From Plantago major (Eukaryota > Streptophyta > Magnoliopsida > Lamiales > Plantaginaceae): 64,000 nt of DNA. The notes below the pieces were generated by a model that was not told the DNA's origin, ran no database searches, and saw nothing but the letters and a program-made list of their open reading frames with translations. The DNA is taken from positions 75,204,217 through 75,268,216 of the forward strand of contig CM048841.1 of the NCBI GenBank assembly GCA_026545765.1, written 5' to 3'. Below are positions 24,226 through 37,200 of the stretch, piece by piece. The position numbers and the translations under genes are program-made. Numbering within the stretch: position 1 is the stretch's first letter; the number at the start of each line of letters is the position of its first letter.

Positions 24226-24355
24226 TCAGTATTTTGATTCTGTTTCGGTGAGATTTAAAACAAATGATTGATGAGCAAGCCTTCTGCCTATCTTTACATT
24301 GCAAAGCTCAACTTCACTTGAACAGTTGAACCACAATATACTACAGCAGCATGCA

Positions 24356-26140
24356 TCAGTTCCGCGTTCCAGGTCTTCTACAGAACGAAGGCATCCTCGG
24401 TGTACGGAACCGAAGGGGAGGGTCCCTTTCTCCATCGGCCCACAAGGCGTAAGCTTCCTCACCATGTACAGCATCATCACCTATCTCAAGATCTTCTTCA
24501 TCCATTCTGAGCTGAACTATCAAGCTTATCAGGATGCATATCAGGCTTGTCACTATCACGTTCCATACCGTTACGAAAAGGGCCCCCAGGAGCTGGTAGC
24601 CCATTTGGCGAACCCCGTTCTTGAAATCTCCCCTGACAATGCCATAGATTAGGCCTTGCTTATCATGAATACTTGTTGGTGGAAACATATGGAGTAATGT
24701 GGGATTGGCGAATAGGCCGGAGAGAAGCCCGCCCAGTAAACCGGCTACAGCATGGGTGTGAAAAACTCCTAGTGTGTCGTCAACGTTCTGAAAGAAAGAT
24801 GATTTCCGGTGCAAGACCATCATAGTGTACCATGGCACTGAACCGGATAGGATCCCCATCAGGATCGCGGCCCATGTGTCCACTATGCCTACAGATCCAA
24901 ATGCGAACAATGGAATAAGTACTACGTGTCTGTTTGCAAATGATTCTGATTATTGAGTGCTTCAGAATTATTTCTGGAGATGATTTCTTGAAACAGTTTG
25001 TTTTACAACATAATTCTTTCAGCTTATGATAAAATCAAACAACAATCAAGTTATAGAGAACAGAATGTGACCTGCTCCAGGAGTAATGCAGACAAGGCCA
25101 GTGATCATCCCCTGAACAGCACCGATGACCGAGCTTTTCATGTAGACAGCCATATCTAGCGAAAGCCACACCAACAGGCTAGTGGCGGTGCAGACGTGGG
25201 TATTCAGTACAGCGAGTGCAGTTATGTTACTTGCTGAGAGAGGTGATCCGCCGTTAAATCCTGTCCAGCCCAACCATAGAAAGCCAGCGCCTCCAAGCAT
25301 GTTTATTATGTTGTTTGGTGGGAAATGTTGTCTGTCATGTGAATGTCTCGGCCCAACCTACATTGTGTAACATGAGAACAATCAGAAATGAGTTGGGGGT
25401 GATAACACCCTTATGAGAAGGTCTAAATGACAACACTGTATGAGATGGTCTCACGCGTTATACAAGTCAACATGCAAAAGTATTGAACTGTTTAGAGGAT
25501 GATACGAATATGAGATGGTTAGACAGGTCAAAATGCAAAGTGTTACCCAGTAAGCAGCAGTGAAACCAGCAACTCCAGAAGACAGATGAATGACATAACC
25601 CCCTGCATAGTCAATGATGAGTTCTGTCAAGAAGCCGCCACCCCAGATGGCATACGCACCCACCGTGTACGACAACGTGACCCACAACGGAACAAACAAC
25701 ATCCACGCATAGAAATTCATCCTCCCAAGCAACGAACCCGCAAGCAAGATAACAGTAATAGCAGCAAATGCAAACTGGTAAAACACATAATCCGCCCTCG
25801 GAAGATGAAAGCCGTCGTACTGAGCCAAGAGATACAATTCAGTTGTCGCCTCTCTAGGCTTGCCCAAAAATGGTATCATGGGTGTCCCGAACGACATGCT
25901 GTATCCCCACGTCACCCAGCAGATTAGTACTGACGCGAAAGCGTAAAGGGCCATGAAAGCGGAGTTTACGGCCCATTTTTTCTTAACCATGCTACCATAT
26001 AGTATGACTAGGCCCGGGACACTCTGCAGTCCCACCATGGTTGCCGCGGTTAGCATCCATGCGTTGTCTCCTTTGTTTAGCCAACTTGGATTAGCTTCAT
26101 CAGTTATCAGGTTTGGTGGGAGAGATGCAGATAGGCTCAT
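24356..26140 (-). CDS. AMT2: AMT2-type high-affinity ammonium transporter
   Basis: This is a plasma-membrane ammonium transporter of the AMT/Mep/Rh family, MEP-like AMT2 subfamily. The exons are 26140-25547, 25357-25072 and 24888-24356, phases matching, giving 470 residues. The N-terminus ([20 protein letters not shown]) is extracellular. About eleven membrane segments follow, with family blocks [80 protein letters not shown] and the cytosolic tail [17 protein letters not shown]. The two pore histidines lie in YVIHLSSG and FHTHAVAG. The exon-3 acceptor was chosen because it gives [12 protein letters not shown], as in relatives. An upstream in-frame AG (exon from 24,921) would add 11 residues. 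The tail after the ALW block is Arg/Pro-rich (RPGTRN end). Confidence 0.95.
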
Positions 26141-28010
26141 GTTATAGTTTGGGTAAACTTCTTACATGCAATTTGGTAAGTACAATATGTAGGTTCTATT
26201 CTTGGAATGTAAAACTTGGGAATAATCTATGTATTTGTTTGGACATGTGTGATTCTTTTTCTGTTGTGATTGTCATCCACAGATTCATGTGTGGATTCTC
26301 CAATGTAGTAGATCTTGTTTAGGAAGATTCTTGTACAGTTCGGCCAAGCTTATTTGACAACTCTCAAAGGCAGTTGTGCACAGACCGTTTCTGCTATCTT
26401 GTTAGTATAAACAAGTTCAGAAGGGACAAAAGTGAACATTCAATTGAGAATCTGATGGGCGGGTCAGTTTATAGAATTTATGTTGCATTTTGTTGTGTTT
26501 CTCTCCTGTTTATACTTGTGAATATTATCATAAGATGATTAAGACATCGTTTGGATAATATCATTTGGCTAAGAGTTAAAACTTTGAGTTTTCTAAAAAT
26601 TAAGTGCATTTAACCCCATTTTTTTAACTTTAGCTCTCCGCTAATCAATCCCTAAGTGTCTATTTGGTATATAGTAGTTCAAACAATTATTAAAAATTTA
26701 AGTGTTTTTAATTTAATTTTAAGTATTTTAACTATTAGTTAAACATAGTCTTAGGAAAGACCAAATTCATAAGCAAATCTCCAGATTACTAAACAGTTTC
26801 TCTAAAGAAAAAAAATCATCGATATTATTAATTAAAACATTTATATTTTCGACATTAATATTTTTTCATATTACAAAAAAATAAATTTCACTGATAACAT
26901 AAACATTTTTATTAATAATTAGATCAATCTCTAAATAAATTATCTATAAACCGTCTCTCACGAAAAATATCCAGAGTGATTTTGTTATGAAAAGTGTTGA
27001 ATTCTATAAGTCATTTTGTCCCTAAAGTTTATCAGTCTGTGCGGTTTACACCCTGATCTTTACGAGATTGCAATCTGCACCAAAAAAATAAAATGTGTTG
27101 CTATGTATCCCTGGTATATAATTTCTAGAGACAAAAGGCACAATCTTTCGAACAGGCAACTAAAAAATGCAGTCAAAACCAAACGAACAGGCAAACAAGT
27201 GTCCAAAATAACCACTATTGTGGTAATGAAACATTTTCTCGAGGTCATACAAAACGAGTGAGCACAATCTTTCGATGACCATTTCCAAAATTACAGCCGA
27301 AATCAGAATATGAATACAAATGTCTGAATTTGAATGACAGCCTGTCAGTATTAGTTCATAGCTTCAGTTCTAAAAATACTGTGCCAAGGTATAACATAGG
27401 CCACAATACCTGTTCCGGTTGTGTTTCATCAGAATTCATTCCCACCTGGCAAAAAGAACCAAGTTATTGTAGGAAAGAAAACCAGAAAAGTTCTAATAGA
27501 AACCGTAATGAACATTATCAATTCATCACCATAACTTTCTGCAACAGTTGATATCATATAGCAATTAAATTACTGTCCTAGTTCCAAGCAAGATGATGAA
27601 GAACCAAATAGCTAATTAGAAAATGAAATAAGAAAACCTTCCCAACATAAAACATCGTTATTATTATCTTTTAGAACTGTCCTAGGTTATGGAAATAATG
27701 TCCCGTCTAATCTGACCATCATTGTGCATTCATACTTTTGCAATCCAAGATAGAGCGCCGACACAAGATACACACTAGCAGGATACGCTTAATACACATG
27801 CCAATGAGTAATTGCAGACCTGGTATAGAAAAGTATTTTCCGATTTTTAGGCACCACCAATCTCACATCTGGCAAGGCAAGTCCTGAGACACTACTCTAT
27901 TATGCTCCAATAGTTGACTTGAAGTGATATGGAATTTGAGTTTACTTGAGCAACATATGGTGGATGGATAGGAAAACATTGTCAAAAGAGCTAGCCACTT
28001 CGAGTTAATG
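26141..28010. other. Intergenic, AMT2 promoter side
   Basis: No gene was recognised. Bases about 26,540-26,753 may be a MITE: the left side TTAAGACATCGTTTGG is loosely inverted at the right as CTAAGACTATGTTTAAC, with AT-rich repetitive filling between. The remainder is AT-rich sequence without content I can name. Confidence 0.4.
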
Positions 28011-28166
28011 GCAAATTCTTCTGTAGACCAGGTCTATGAGTAAGTTAGCTGTACATTCAGCTACATCACTTGAGAAATGAGTGCTGCTGAATTTAAAACA
28101 TTTCTTTGAAGTCATGCAGCTTATTTTCAACCACAAGGTCTAGCAAACATGGTCTATTAAATTCCA
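28011..28166. mobile_element. MITE, family of the 30.08-kb element (worn copy)
   Basis: The left side CAAATTCTTCTGTAGACCAG then GTCTATGAGTAAGTTA, and the right side TTATTTTCAACCACAAGGTC then TATTAAATTCC, match the ends of the better copy at about 30,080-30,259. The centre differs. No clear target repeat. Confidence 0.55.
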
Positions 28167-29526
28167 TCTTCACCCTTTTTTAGACCAATCAATCACGGCT
28201 CACCTTGTACCAGTGGTCGTAGGTAGGATCTCTTTGCTTACTTGCCCCCGCTAAAGAGAAGCAATGCTTCATTGCATGGTCCTCAAGAAGACCATGAAAC
28301 TGAGGGTGACTCGCCTTCCAATTGTAAAGCAACTTGCTTTAAGCCATTGCTTATACCCCCAGTAAACGCTCAGCTCCAAGCTAGCCCTACAACTCGATCT
28401 CAATCCAAGAAACATAAGCGTGACCAAATGAAGATGAGTTTATTTATTTCATTAATTGTTTTTGGAGAAGTCATTTGAATGGATAGCCTTACACAATTTC
28501 GAACTTTGGCTAGCCAAAAAGAGGGTATTCTCTCAATTTCCACTTGTTGGATCGTCTAGCATGCCACCATATTTTGCATCTTGCTCTTCCACGACAACAA
28601 TGATTGGTTTACTAGATTGGGCTCAAAGCCTAAGAGAGTGTATGCAACAATTCAATCGGTTCAGTTTGGCTCAAGTGGAAAGGGACTTGAGTCCACTTAC
28701 ACAATAGGAGAGCTAACCCAATAAAAAAGGGTTCCAACCATGCCCGACCAGATTAGCCCCACATAGCAAAATCAAGATGGAAACCTAAAAAAAAAAAAAA
28801 AAAAAAAAAAAAGAAAGCAAATTAAGTGTCTACAATTTAGATAAAGCATGGGAAACATTCTTGCATTAGTAAAGGTTGAGGCTTAGAAAGTGCCAATCAA
28901 GGTGTTGACTTTGATAGCAAATTAATCCTAAATTACATTGATATTTTTTATAAAATTATATTAAGAAAGTTCAAAATGTTTTTTTGCATCAAATAATTAA
29001 AAAAATTCTTCCAATATAATTTAAGAGTAATTTGTGGTGAAAGTTGACCTCCAAAATTACTCAAAAGTCAAATATGACATTGTTCTGGACGGAGGAAGTA
29101 CTTGATATGCTTTAGCCATATTAGACACTACCTTCGTCACACTCATTTATTTATATTTCCTTTTTTTCTCCATCCCATTCGTTTCTTAATGTCCCCTTTT
29201 TTCAGCTAGTTTTTCTTACAAATTTATTATAGGTTAGGCCCCACCAACCAAACATATGATAGAACACTCGTGGAAAAATGTGCAAAAGGCAAATGAAAAA
29301 AAAATATTGGAACGAAGGAGGGAGTATTCTCATGTGGTTAACTGTTCATTTTGAGTACTCTATTTTGGTAATGAATTCCATTTCCCAGTGAGTTTTCGGG
29401 GCCAAAGTATAATGGATCGATAACCAAAACTCAAGTACCTAAATGGAGGGAGCCTCAATGAAGTACCTAAAATAGACTGATCAACAATGCAGTACTTAAA
29501 ATGGCACTACATCACTTTCAAGTACT
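28167..29526. other. Intergenic with MITE fragments and a poly(A) run
   Basis: It contains an A-run at 28,788-28,812, a MITE end GGACGGAGGAAGTA at 29,088-29,101 whose partner end was not found, and a probable Stowaway-like element at about 29,169-29,325 (left CTCCATCCCATTCG, right CGAAGGAGGGAGTA). The open frames at 28,242-28,707 resemble nothing I know. Confidence 0.45.
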
Positions 29527-29757
29527 TGTTGTCCTGCACAATGTTTCCCATTTTATTTTCGTTGATTTTAGTTTGACTACAAATTATTATTATATAATAT
29601 TAAAACATAATTAATATAATTATGTTATGATTATACTTTGGTAATATAAATTTCTTAATTAATTTTTCTATATTATTTAAGATTAATTTGTAGTCAAACT
29701 ACAGTTAAAACAAATCAAACAATCAAATGGGAAACATCGGACGGGACGGAGAAAATA
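29527..29757. mobile_element. MITE with long inverted repeats
   Basis: The left arm contains TGTTTCCCATTTTATT and TAGTTTGACTACAAATTA. The right arm reads, in reverse complement, TGTTTCCCATTTGATT and TAGTTTGACTACAAATTA. The right tip is GGGACGGAG. The inner TA-rich centre is about 100 bp. No coding sequence. Confidence 0.65.
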
Positions 29758-30079
29758 TATTCTTTGGACTTCACCCCATTTCTGCACACATACTGGATTT
29801 CCCAACAGTAATTGGCACTTCTAAAGGCTCACTAAATTTCATGCTGCTATAATGCAAGTATTTAGTAGACCTTTCATCTTGGATTCATCCAAACTCCATG
29901 CACCCTTGTTTTCCAAGGAAAAATCCGAACTCTGATCATGTTACACCTAATTTACAACTCAAGATGCAAATACCATATCTACTCGTACACCATTGATACT
30001 ATGTCCCACTTATTTCAGTGTGAGGTTTTCCAAAAGAAGTATCAATTGGTTTGCACCAAGCATTCACATAACTTGCACT

Positions 30080-30259
30080 AGAAAATTCTAACATAGACCG
30101 GGTCTATGAGTAAGTTCATATACTCTGTGGTTGAAAACAATCAACATGACTTGGAGAATAATTTTAAATTCATTCAATCCCATTTTCCAAGTGACGTGGT
30201 TTATTTTCAACCACAAGGTATACAACTTACTCATTAGACCCAGTCCATGGAAGAATTTC
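30080..30259. mobile_element. MITE, about 180 bp with inverted repeats of over 50 bp
   Basis: The left end GAAAATTCTAACATAGACCG continues to GTCTATGAGTAAGTT and GTGGTTGAAAA. The right end read in reverse gives GGAAATTCTTCCATGGACTG, GTCTAATGAGTAAGTT and GTGGTTGAAAA. GCACT occurs just outside both ends and may be the target repeat. The related worn copy is at 28,011-28,166. Confidence 0.7.
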
Positions 30260-31220
30260 CCGCACTGGACTTGAGTCATTGCTCACAAGTAATTGTTTCC
30301 AAGTTGTACAAGCATCAGCATTAAAACGAAGCTCGTTGTTACAACCTGAGCTACTGGGTTTTATAAAAGCAACCACCAAGTTCGACAGGTTAATTGCACC
30401 CCCCACGATAACATATGCGGCTTTTTGGCTGTTGGGAACAACTCGGTGATGCTTGATTCTAGCATCACTTCCTTCATGTAATTTTTTAGGCAAACATCCA
30501 GACCTTTTTGTTGATGAATCTGGAAACCTTACCAGTCACCACTGTCCCAAACTTCACTAAATCCCTCGATCAAGATATCATATTAGTCTCTTAATGTAGT
30601 TATTTCAAGTATCAAACACCCGTGACTAAATCTAGCACATACTCCTCCCAGAAATATAAGTCTAATTTGTTAAACAAGAGATGACAACTCCCAAGTATTG
30701 TTATGGCAAACCTTTATTTATTCTCCTATTTTTTCTATTAAACAATCTTTCACCCAAAAACGGGATCAACACAGATCATCAAAGTGGATAAACTAATATT
30801 CCTTGGTTTTGTTAGAGAAAATTAAAGAATGGTATAAAATACTAACTCCACCCCTTGGCAAACTTCCCATTTGAATTTCAGTCAACAAATCAAGGATACT
30901 ACTTAAAATAGAATGTTGGTATTATTTAAATGGACAAAGTGCAAAAATGAATAAACAATTTATGTGGCATGGTAAAGGTGTAAGTTGGCACGTAGAAGGG
31001 ACAAAAAGTTGATAATGGATTGGTAAAGTTGTAGATGTACAGTGTATAAGTGCATTAAGTATGTTTGATGGTACACTTGACCAAAAATGGAATGGTAAAC
31101 TTTGTGGGGGACTAAATAAATGGAAAGTGGGGATCATTGACACGGGCAGGAAGTAATATTTTTGGCCCAAAACATATGACGTGAGTTAAAAAACGAATAA
31201 AGCTAAGTGGCCTACCAGTT
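30260..31220. other. Intergenic, nothing recognised
   Basis: This is spacer downstream of JmjC gene A. An 88-codon minus-strand frame at 30,227-30,493 has no family I recognise and overlaps the MITE end. The rest is AT-rich. Confidence 0.4.
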
Positions 31221-34200
31221 TTATTTACACCCAGAGGATTTCTCCATATCCTCCACAGCATTTCGGATTGCATGAAAGGTCATCTTCTTCACCTGTAAAG
31301 AGATCAGATTTCAAAGCAACGCTCTTACCTTATTGACATATATATCAAGTATTAAAGTACATGTGATTCTATAATCAAGATCATGCAAGTCAGTTGGTGG
31401 TATTCAACAATATAATAAGCAATATAAGCAATAAGCCACTGAATGTTATCAAATATGAATATGTGCCCAAACTATGTATTTTTTAAGTATAAATATTGAT
31501 AGTTTATGTGTAATTGTTCAAATGAAGGGGACTAATTTGAAGGAAGGGCTAATAGTACGGATAACGGAGGTAATAAACCTTATATGGAAGGAAGTGCTAC
31601 GCCTAAACCTTGGTAAAAACAAGTGAATTCTCACATATAAGACAACGCAGACTTGAGTTAAAAGAATAGGACTAGAACCCAATATAAGATAGTGCATTGA
31701 CATGTTGCTTCTCTAGGTATATAGAAACAAGTGAATTCTCACATACAAAACAACGAAGATTTAAAGAGCAAATAATCCAGTTCATGCGAGAGACTGCATG
31801 AACTGATAAATATATAGCACACATTAATATAGTACCTCTAGTTTATCTTCCTTGGCCCTATGATTTTGTGGAAGAACACGGAATTCCTCAGTCAATCTAT
31901 AGCATTCTTCGACATTTTCGGGTGAAACGAAGTCAAGAGCAACTTTTATGCATGACTGGGCAAGTAAAACAAAAGGAAGTGTAAGGGAAAAATAAAGCGC
32001 AACGACAGCATAGTAATAATTATAACTGACATGCAACTAAAAGTAGGAGTTACCAGTTGTAAAACCACATAAATTTATATTAAGTGAAATGATAAAATCA
32101 GCAGAACAATGTTAATGTAAAAGCAGTATCCATAAATTATAGATAATGGGTTAGGATGGTGGTTACTTTATCAGAAACTATCATCTATCTTACCAGTATC
32201 TAAAATTAAAAAACAAGTTAGCATGTTGTCTTCTCCAGTTAGGGCAAAAGGGGTAGTGCATCAAATCTTTCCCAGCTTTAAATTTAAAACATGGTACAAC
32301 TACAAGGGAGGGTAGAAAAGAATAATCAAGATAGCAAAAAAATGAAATCATGTGAGGCAATGAAATCATTTAAAATGTACTCAGGCTACAAAACATAAGA
32401 ACCTGGAAAATTATCACTTGGATAGAATAAATCTCCAACTATGGTCACCTAATTAGCAAAATATACCTTCAAATTTCTCACTTGATGGGGACAGCCCGCT
32501 GGTATGAAGACTGCATCGCCTAATTTCTGAACGAATGTCCATGGCTCAATTCCTAAACAATCATAGAAAAATATGAACCGAAATTTCATATAGTACTATA
32601 ACAATAAAAGAATTAGCTATGATGCCCAGACAAACCATATTCCTCCTTGAGCCTTCTTTTATGCTCCACAGTCAAGTAGAGAGTTTGGTCATGGATAGGA
32701 TGGACAATCTGAAGCAGACCATTTCGCAATAAATAGTCAAGAAATTCACACAAGTATTGTGGTTCAAGATTACACAAATAACAGAAAAAACGAGACCAGC
32801 AACAGCAGAAAATGAACTTACAAATAACATGCCTGGAGACCTATAAACGCACACACACAACGGAAAAAAGAATCATATGGCATGTTTAATTCATTACCAA
32901 CAGCAAAGCAAAGTGGCTTTCACAGATCCTTGAGAAAATATAGGATTATCACCTGGGGTACCGCATTACAATAGATGTGTCTGAATTCCTTGTAGTGTTT
33001 CCTCAAATATTCTTCCAGAAATGGAACATCTTGCTTCCTAAAAATGTCCCAGAGGGCACCACCTTCAGGATCCGACAAACTTTCTGAAACCATAGTACTG
33101 CCGTTCTCCTGTATTCCATACTCTTCCTTTTGTCCTTCGGATGTTTCAGAAATTTCAGATAGAGTCTCCTGATGATCACGTGCCTCGCTATAAGTTTGCT
33201 TGTCTGAATCTGTTTCCCGTATGCTAGGACACAATGGTTCCTCCAAAATATGAACTATTTGTTTCGGCATCTGAGTTTCTATTGTCTTTTGCTCTGCACA
33301 TTCTCCATCCAATGCTTTTCCCTTTTCCAGATCAGGAGCTCTTGTTCCATTGGCTTTATCTTCAGAAGCCTCTGCAAAAGATTCTACGTGCAAACTTGAT
33401 GTCCTCTCATTTACATTGCCTCTCTGATTACTACTACTTTTCTCTCTTTTCTGCTTATACCCGTTAAGTTCTTTAACATCCTGGGCAGCATGCTTCTTTT
33501 GCAGTTCTTTGATAGTTGAAAGCTTCTCAGGAGTGAGAGGCACTGCCTCAACATGTGTCAATATATTTACCTGTAAGTCATGATAAAGTACATAAACTGT
33601 TCAGCAAAATGAAAAATGGGTGCCAATGTCTCTCATAACAGATATTCTCATATTAAAAGGCTAACAAATTCAAATGGAACATACAGCATCAGACATATCA
33701 CAGTGCAGCTTTGTGACAGAATCACCCCGTCCCAATTCCTGTGCAACTCCATATGCAATATAAGTTTTCGGTCCCATGTCAGGCTTTAGAGAACCCTGGG
33801 GTAACTTCACAGCGAGATTTAAATAACCACTGTCAGGGTGAGTATATTCCTTGAAAGGTAGAGAACTAATAAATTCAGCACCATGACGAGGCAGCCGTTC
33901 ATCAAATAAGTTCGATGGAGGCCAATCTTTCAACTTCAGAATCTCAGGCCACCCTTCTAGGTCAAATCGACCCTCCGAATACCCTTTGAAAAACTGATGG
34001 ACATTTATATCAAGCTGTTTAACATATAAAAAAAACAAAAAGTTAAGAAAACATTCCTGGCACTTATTTGCACAGCATGACACCGGATAATAAAACATGA
34101 CACGGAACTCATTTTTTAAACAGGACAAGAAAAACCCAATCAAAATTCACATAAAAATATAATTTTCACCATTTTGACAGCCACTCATTTGAAGAAAATA

Positions 34201-37200
34201 GAACTCAGCAAATATTGTAGAACAAATGCACCCAATATTAGATACTAGAAAAATTAAAATAAAGTAATTATAAAATTGCCCCGCAAAAGTCATGAGAGAA
34301 GACTCATCAAACTAGAAAGTACTCAGTAGCTATGAGTGTCATGAAAAGTGAAAACAATTATCAGTCACCAAAATTACCTTTATAGAGATAGTCCGATACA
34401 CATGTATCTTTATCAACAAATAGGTAAAGATAGCAAAGCCTTCTATAAAAAAATTCTGGGATTCTAGATAAATTTTGGATTTGGATTCAAAAGTACAGTT
34501 ACCCAACGATCACATTGGTGTTAAGGGAATTTATCCTGAATAGGCCACTTCCGAGATGTGGCAAAAGCACACTGCTCGTATCCAACCGGTCCCTATCTCC
34601 AAGATGTGGCAAACGATAGCATGTTCAGGAATCCACAAGTTTCCAGGTTGGATTTTGCATCAAATAAGAGTACGAGACAGGTATTACAAAGGTGCAGTCA
34701 ACATAAAAGAGCAGAAGCGCACATCGGATTGATCATAAATAATACTAATCTAATTAGAATGGACGTAACTTAAGATTAAGATGTAGAAAAACCAGTACAC
34801 CAATTCAATCAGCTCCCAAAATTTAGGCAATCAAAAAAGTCCAGATTATGCAACATGGAAGTAGCTTATTAAGTAAGGTAACTGACCTCACACCAGTCCA
34901 AGCAATTTAGTGCAGTGACATTAAGCAGCTGCTCATGCTTATTGTTTGTTATCTGACGAAAGGCACGCCACATAACCATGGGCTCCCAGCTCAGACCTAA
35001 TGTAGTTTCAAGCACGTTACTGACAATCACAGGCTCACCTTTACACCAATGAAATTGAAAATGCTTCAAATCATCCCGATGAAGGTCTTTTGCTGTCGGA
35101 CAATATAGAAAATTGTCCAATGAATCTTGTCTAGAAGCTGATTTCCGCAACTCATTACTGCCACCTTCACTCTCATCTGAGCACTTCATACAGGAACAGC
35201 CCTGCTCAAAAAAAATCTGAACATCATCAAGCTCCTGCTTTCCTGCCAACTTTTCGGCCTTCTGCAATAGCTGGGAGACCTCATCATCCTCTAGGATGCG
35301 CTTCAGTTCAGGTATTCCTTCACCACAACCACCCAATGACTTTGGTGGACATGGTACCTCACCATTCTCCAAGGGTTTCCAAATAGACTTTAACTCCGTA
35401 CGACCCTTAATGAGTGCCCCATCCGTTTCAGTAGAGCGCCTGAGAGACTTTTTACGAGGTTCATCACCATGCAAATATTTAATACCATAATCCCTATAGT
35501 TCATGACCACTTCGTCAGCACCTCCCACCAGGCGCCCCTCTCGAAGCTCATGGCAACACGTTAGGCAAAGGTCATACGAGCACTTTGGGCAGCTTCGGTG
35601 CAAATCCACAATACCAGTCTTGCAATTGTCGCTGCATGATTTCACAAAAGTTACTCTTTGCATAATGAGCAATTCAGTCATACATTTTTGCACAGTATTG
35701 TTTAAATTGTGTGGGCGTGAAAGTAGACTTGTACACAGGTAGGTTCATCCCTACCGTACCCCCCCCCCCCCAAAAACAAAACTCGTAGGATACATATCCA
35801 TTAAAGGGGTACTCCACCCATACCAGTAATGTTTTACGGGTATGAGATTCTGGGGATGAGTTGGGTGCCTGTTTTTCTTCTAGTAACACTATCTGTGGGG
35901 GGGGGGGGGGTACACCTTTTACCTTTAGTAATACTACGTACTTATTTGCACGAATATGTGTATGTGTGTGTGTGTAGAGAGAGAGAGAGACTAAAATGTA
36001 CCAATAGATTCGTTCATTAGGTTCGCACTCCAGCTTTTCTGGTATTATATTTGATACTGGTTTTCCTGATAAAACTCATGTTAGAACAAACTGCATAATA
36101 AATAATTTGTTTTACACCACAAAAACTTTATGCAAGTGGGATAAGTTTCTTGAAGATATGCATAATGCACATACAGTATGAATAAAATTTTAGTAAGTGC
36201 AGGTATTCATGTTCCAGAGTGACATTACATCCGTTGGAAGTCAATAACTCCCCATCAACAAGTGTGTACACACAGCACCATTCCCGGTCTAGGCAATATG
36301 AGCACCAATATAATAAGTGAGCACATCTGAGTTAACCAGCAACGGCAAGAAAATACCTTTTATGTTAGCCTCCAGTTCCTTTTCAACCAATTGTTCCTTA
36401 TGCAATTGTTTTAGGAAGGGAAGAAGCTTTTGAATTATGTACTTCGAATATTGTACCTTCTCGTCCACAGAATATTCCACTGTCAAGTTCATATCCTACA
36501 CGGAGATTGCAGAAAACGTGAGAACGTAAGAATGCATATCAGCAGGAGAGACAAGGAAGGGAAGGTGAAACGGAAACCAACTTATTGCATGAGATGGCAA
36601 TTGCAGGTGCAGGTCCTCATGAAGTACGCATTAATTAATGGAAAACAAAAGGAGCCTATATAATACATAAAAACAACCTTAATTGGCACATCCAGTCGCA
36701 AGCAACGCTTACAATTGCAGTTCTTTAGACAGACGGGACAAGCTAAAGAAAAATCTTCTTCCGACATCCGTGGATACCTGAGACAAATCAGAGCTCATGT
36801 CCATAAATCAAGGAAACAAAAAAGGTTTTATGCCCCCTATTCATACTATATTCGTCTGGACAACAAAAACATAAAATCGTGCAGGTCTCACACAACAAAT
36901 TCGAAAAACAAACTACAATTTCATAACTCAAGTCATGTACTCTTCTAAAAGTATGTTGAATCATCAAATAATCATAAAAGCGATACAAAAAGTGTAATGA
37001 AATTACAGTAAATGCAGAAAGATAAATTGTCCAATGGGGAAGCTATGTACCATCTAGTCATGCACGGCACACAATATCTCTTAGTAGAACACTTGGTGCA
37101 GCGTACTACTCTCCCTTTATCATTCCTCTGGCACTGGTGACACATGTTAGATTCAATCTCATTGCCCTGTGAAATACACAACACAAGGGCAGAAGACAAG

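Noticed and set aside
28242-28707. Two overlapping plus-strand frames (78 and 83 codons)
   Set aside because: No family recognised and no splice logic; they could be retroelement debris, but I cannot support it.
30227-30493. 88-codon minus-strand frame
   Set aside because: No recognisable domain, and its 3' end runs into the MITE at 30,080-30,259.
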